Below, piece by piece: positions 63,804 through 64,000 of a stretch of DNA of 64,000 nt. A model generated the notes under the pieces. It did no database searches. It worked only from the letters and a program-made list of their open reading frames with translations, and was not told where the DNA came from. The first letter of the stretch is position 1. Each line of letters opens with the position of its first letter. The position numbers and the translations under genes were made by a program. The DNA is from Diphasiastrum complanatum. Lineage: Eukaryota; Streptophyta; Lycopodiopsida; Lycopodiales; Lycopodiaceae. The stretch covers positions 44,955,835 through 45,019,834 of the forward strand of contig CM055104.1 in NCBI GenBank assembly GCA_029204225.1, written 5' to 3'.

Positions 63804-64000
63804 TTCAGGGAAGCGCTTTGGTGAAGATGTCTACGACCAATTTTGTTGTGGAGCAGTATTGAAGGATCACTTGCCTTGAGAAAACTTTCTCCCGAATGAA
63901 ATGATACTAGATTTCTATGTGCTTGGATTTGCCATAAAATCTAGGATTCAGTGACAGTGAAATACAACTCAAGTTATCACATAGAATGGTGGCAGCATTG
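63804..64000 (-). mobile_element. Fossil copia RNase H end
   Basis: Minus-strand reading contains ATILCDNLSCISLSLNPRF, KSKHIEI, FIREKV and VVDIFTKALP, the C-terminal copia RNase H signature. It continues past the window edge and abuts gypsy 2 directly. At least one break. Confidence 0.8.

Overview
The window is nuclear DNA from a land plant with a large, retrotransposon-rich genome. The evidence is nested Ty1/copia and Ty3/gypsy elements primed by initiator tRNA-Met, very long (GA)n tracts, a plant-type GNAT acetyltransferase gene with GT-AG introns, and AT-rich intergenic DNA. The species cannot be named. A LINE remnant with a Cys-x2-Cys / His-x4-Cys-Pro tail hints at a fern, lycophyte or gymnosperm rather than a flowering plant, but this is a weak inference.

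Layout. 0-6.5 kb: two fossil copia fragments facing each other. One is opened by a 2.7 kb insert made of palindromic hairpins, three tandem units of about 0.5-0.6 kb and an ACTCG-core minisatellite. 6.5-20 kb: mostly featureless AT-rich DNA with three long GA/CT microsatellites, short tandem duplications, a probable tRNA-derived SINE and a GC-rich nested hairpin. 20-21.5 kb: a short copia-type LTR with its primer site, then a LINE tail. 22.5-24.6 kb: the only convincing host gene, a GNAT acetyltransferase on the minus strand. Two exons are visible, its start codon lies in a 50-bp tandem repeat, and GC-rich inverted repeats and a GA/CT promoter-like tract lie upstream. 25-64 kb: a dense stack of LTR retrotransposons. 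These are copia A (minus, 26.4-29.6 kb), copia B (plus, 30.3-34.9 kb), copia C (plus, 35.4-38.3 kb), a Tat-type gypsy (minus, 38.8-42.3 kb), a chromovirus (plus, 42.4-46.0 kb), a copia fragment (46.0-47.5 kb), a gypsy gag fragment (49.3-50.4 kb), copia D (minus, 51.6-55.2 kb), and a second Tat-type gypsy (minus, 55.2-63.8 kb) that hosts a young, whole-looking copia E (plus, 55.9-62.3 kb). A last copia fragment enters at 63.8 kb.

The stack can be ordered by LTR divergence judged by eye: C about 10%, B about 3-4%, E one difference in 655 bp. Copia E is the only element that looks potentially complete; all others are fossils.

The most unusual signals are the hairpin-satellite insert with a 13-bp target duplication, several unrelated-looking minisatellites that share an ACTCG core, a perfect CACACGTGTG palindrome repeated in the LTRs of at least four copia families, the duplicated start-codon region of the GNAT gene, and a 63-bp foldback downstream of the visible GNAT exons. 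No prokaryotic system, CRISPR array, rRNA or tRNA gene was seen.
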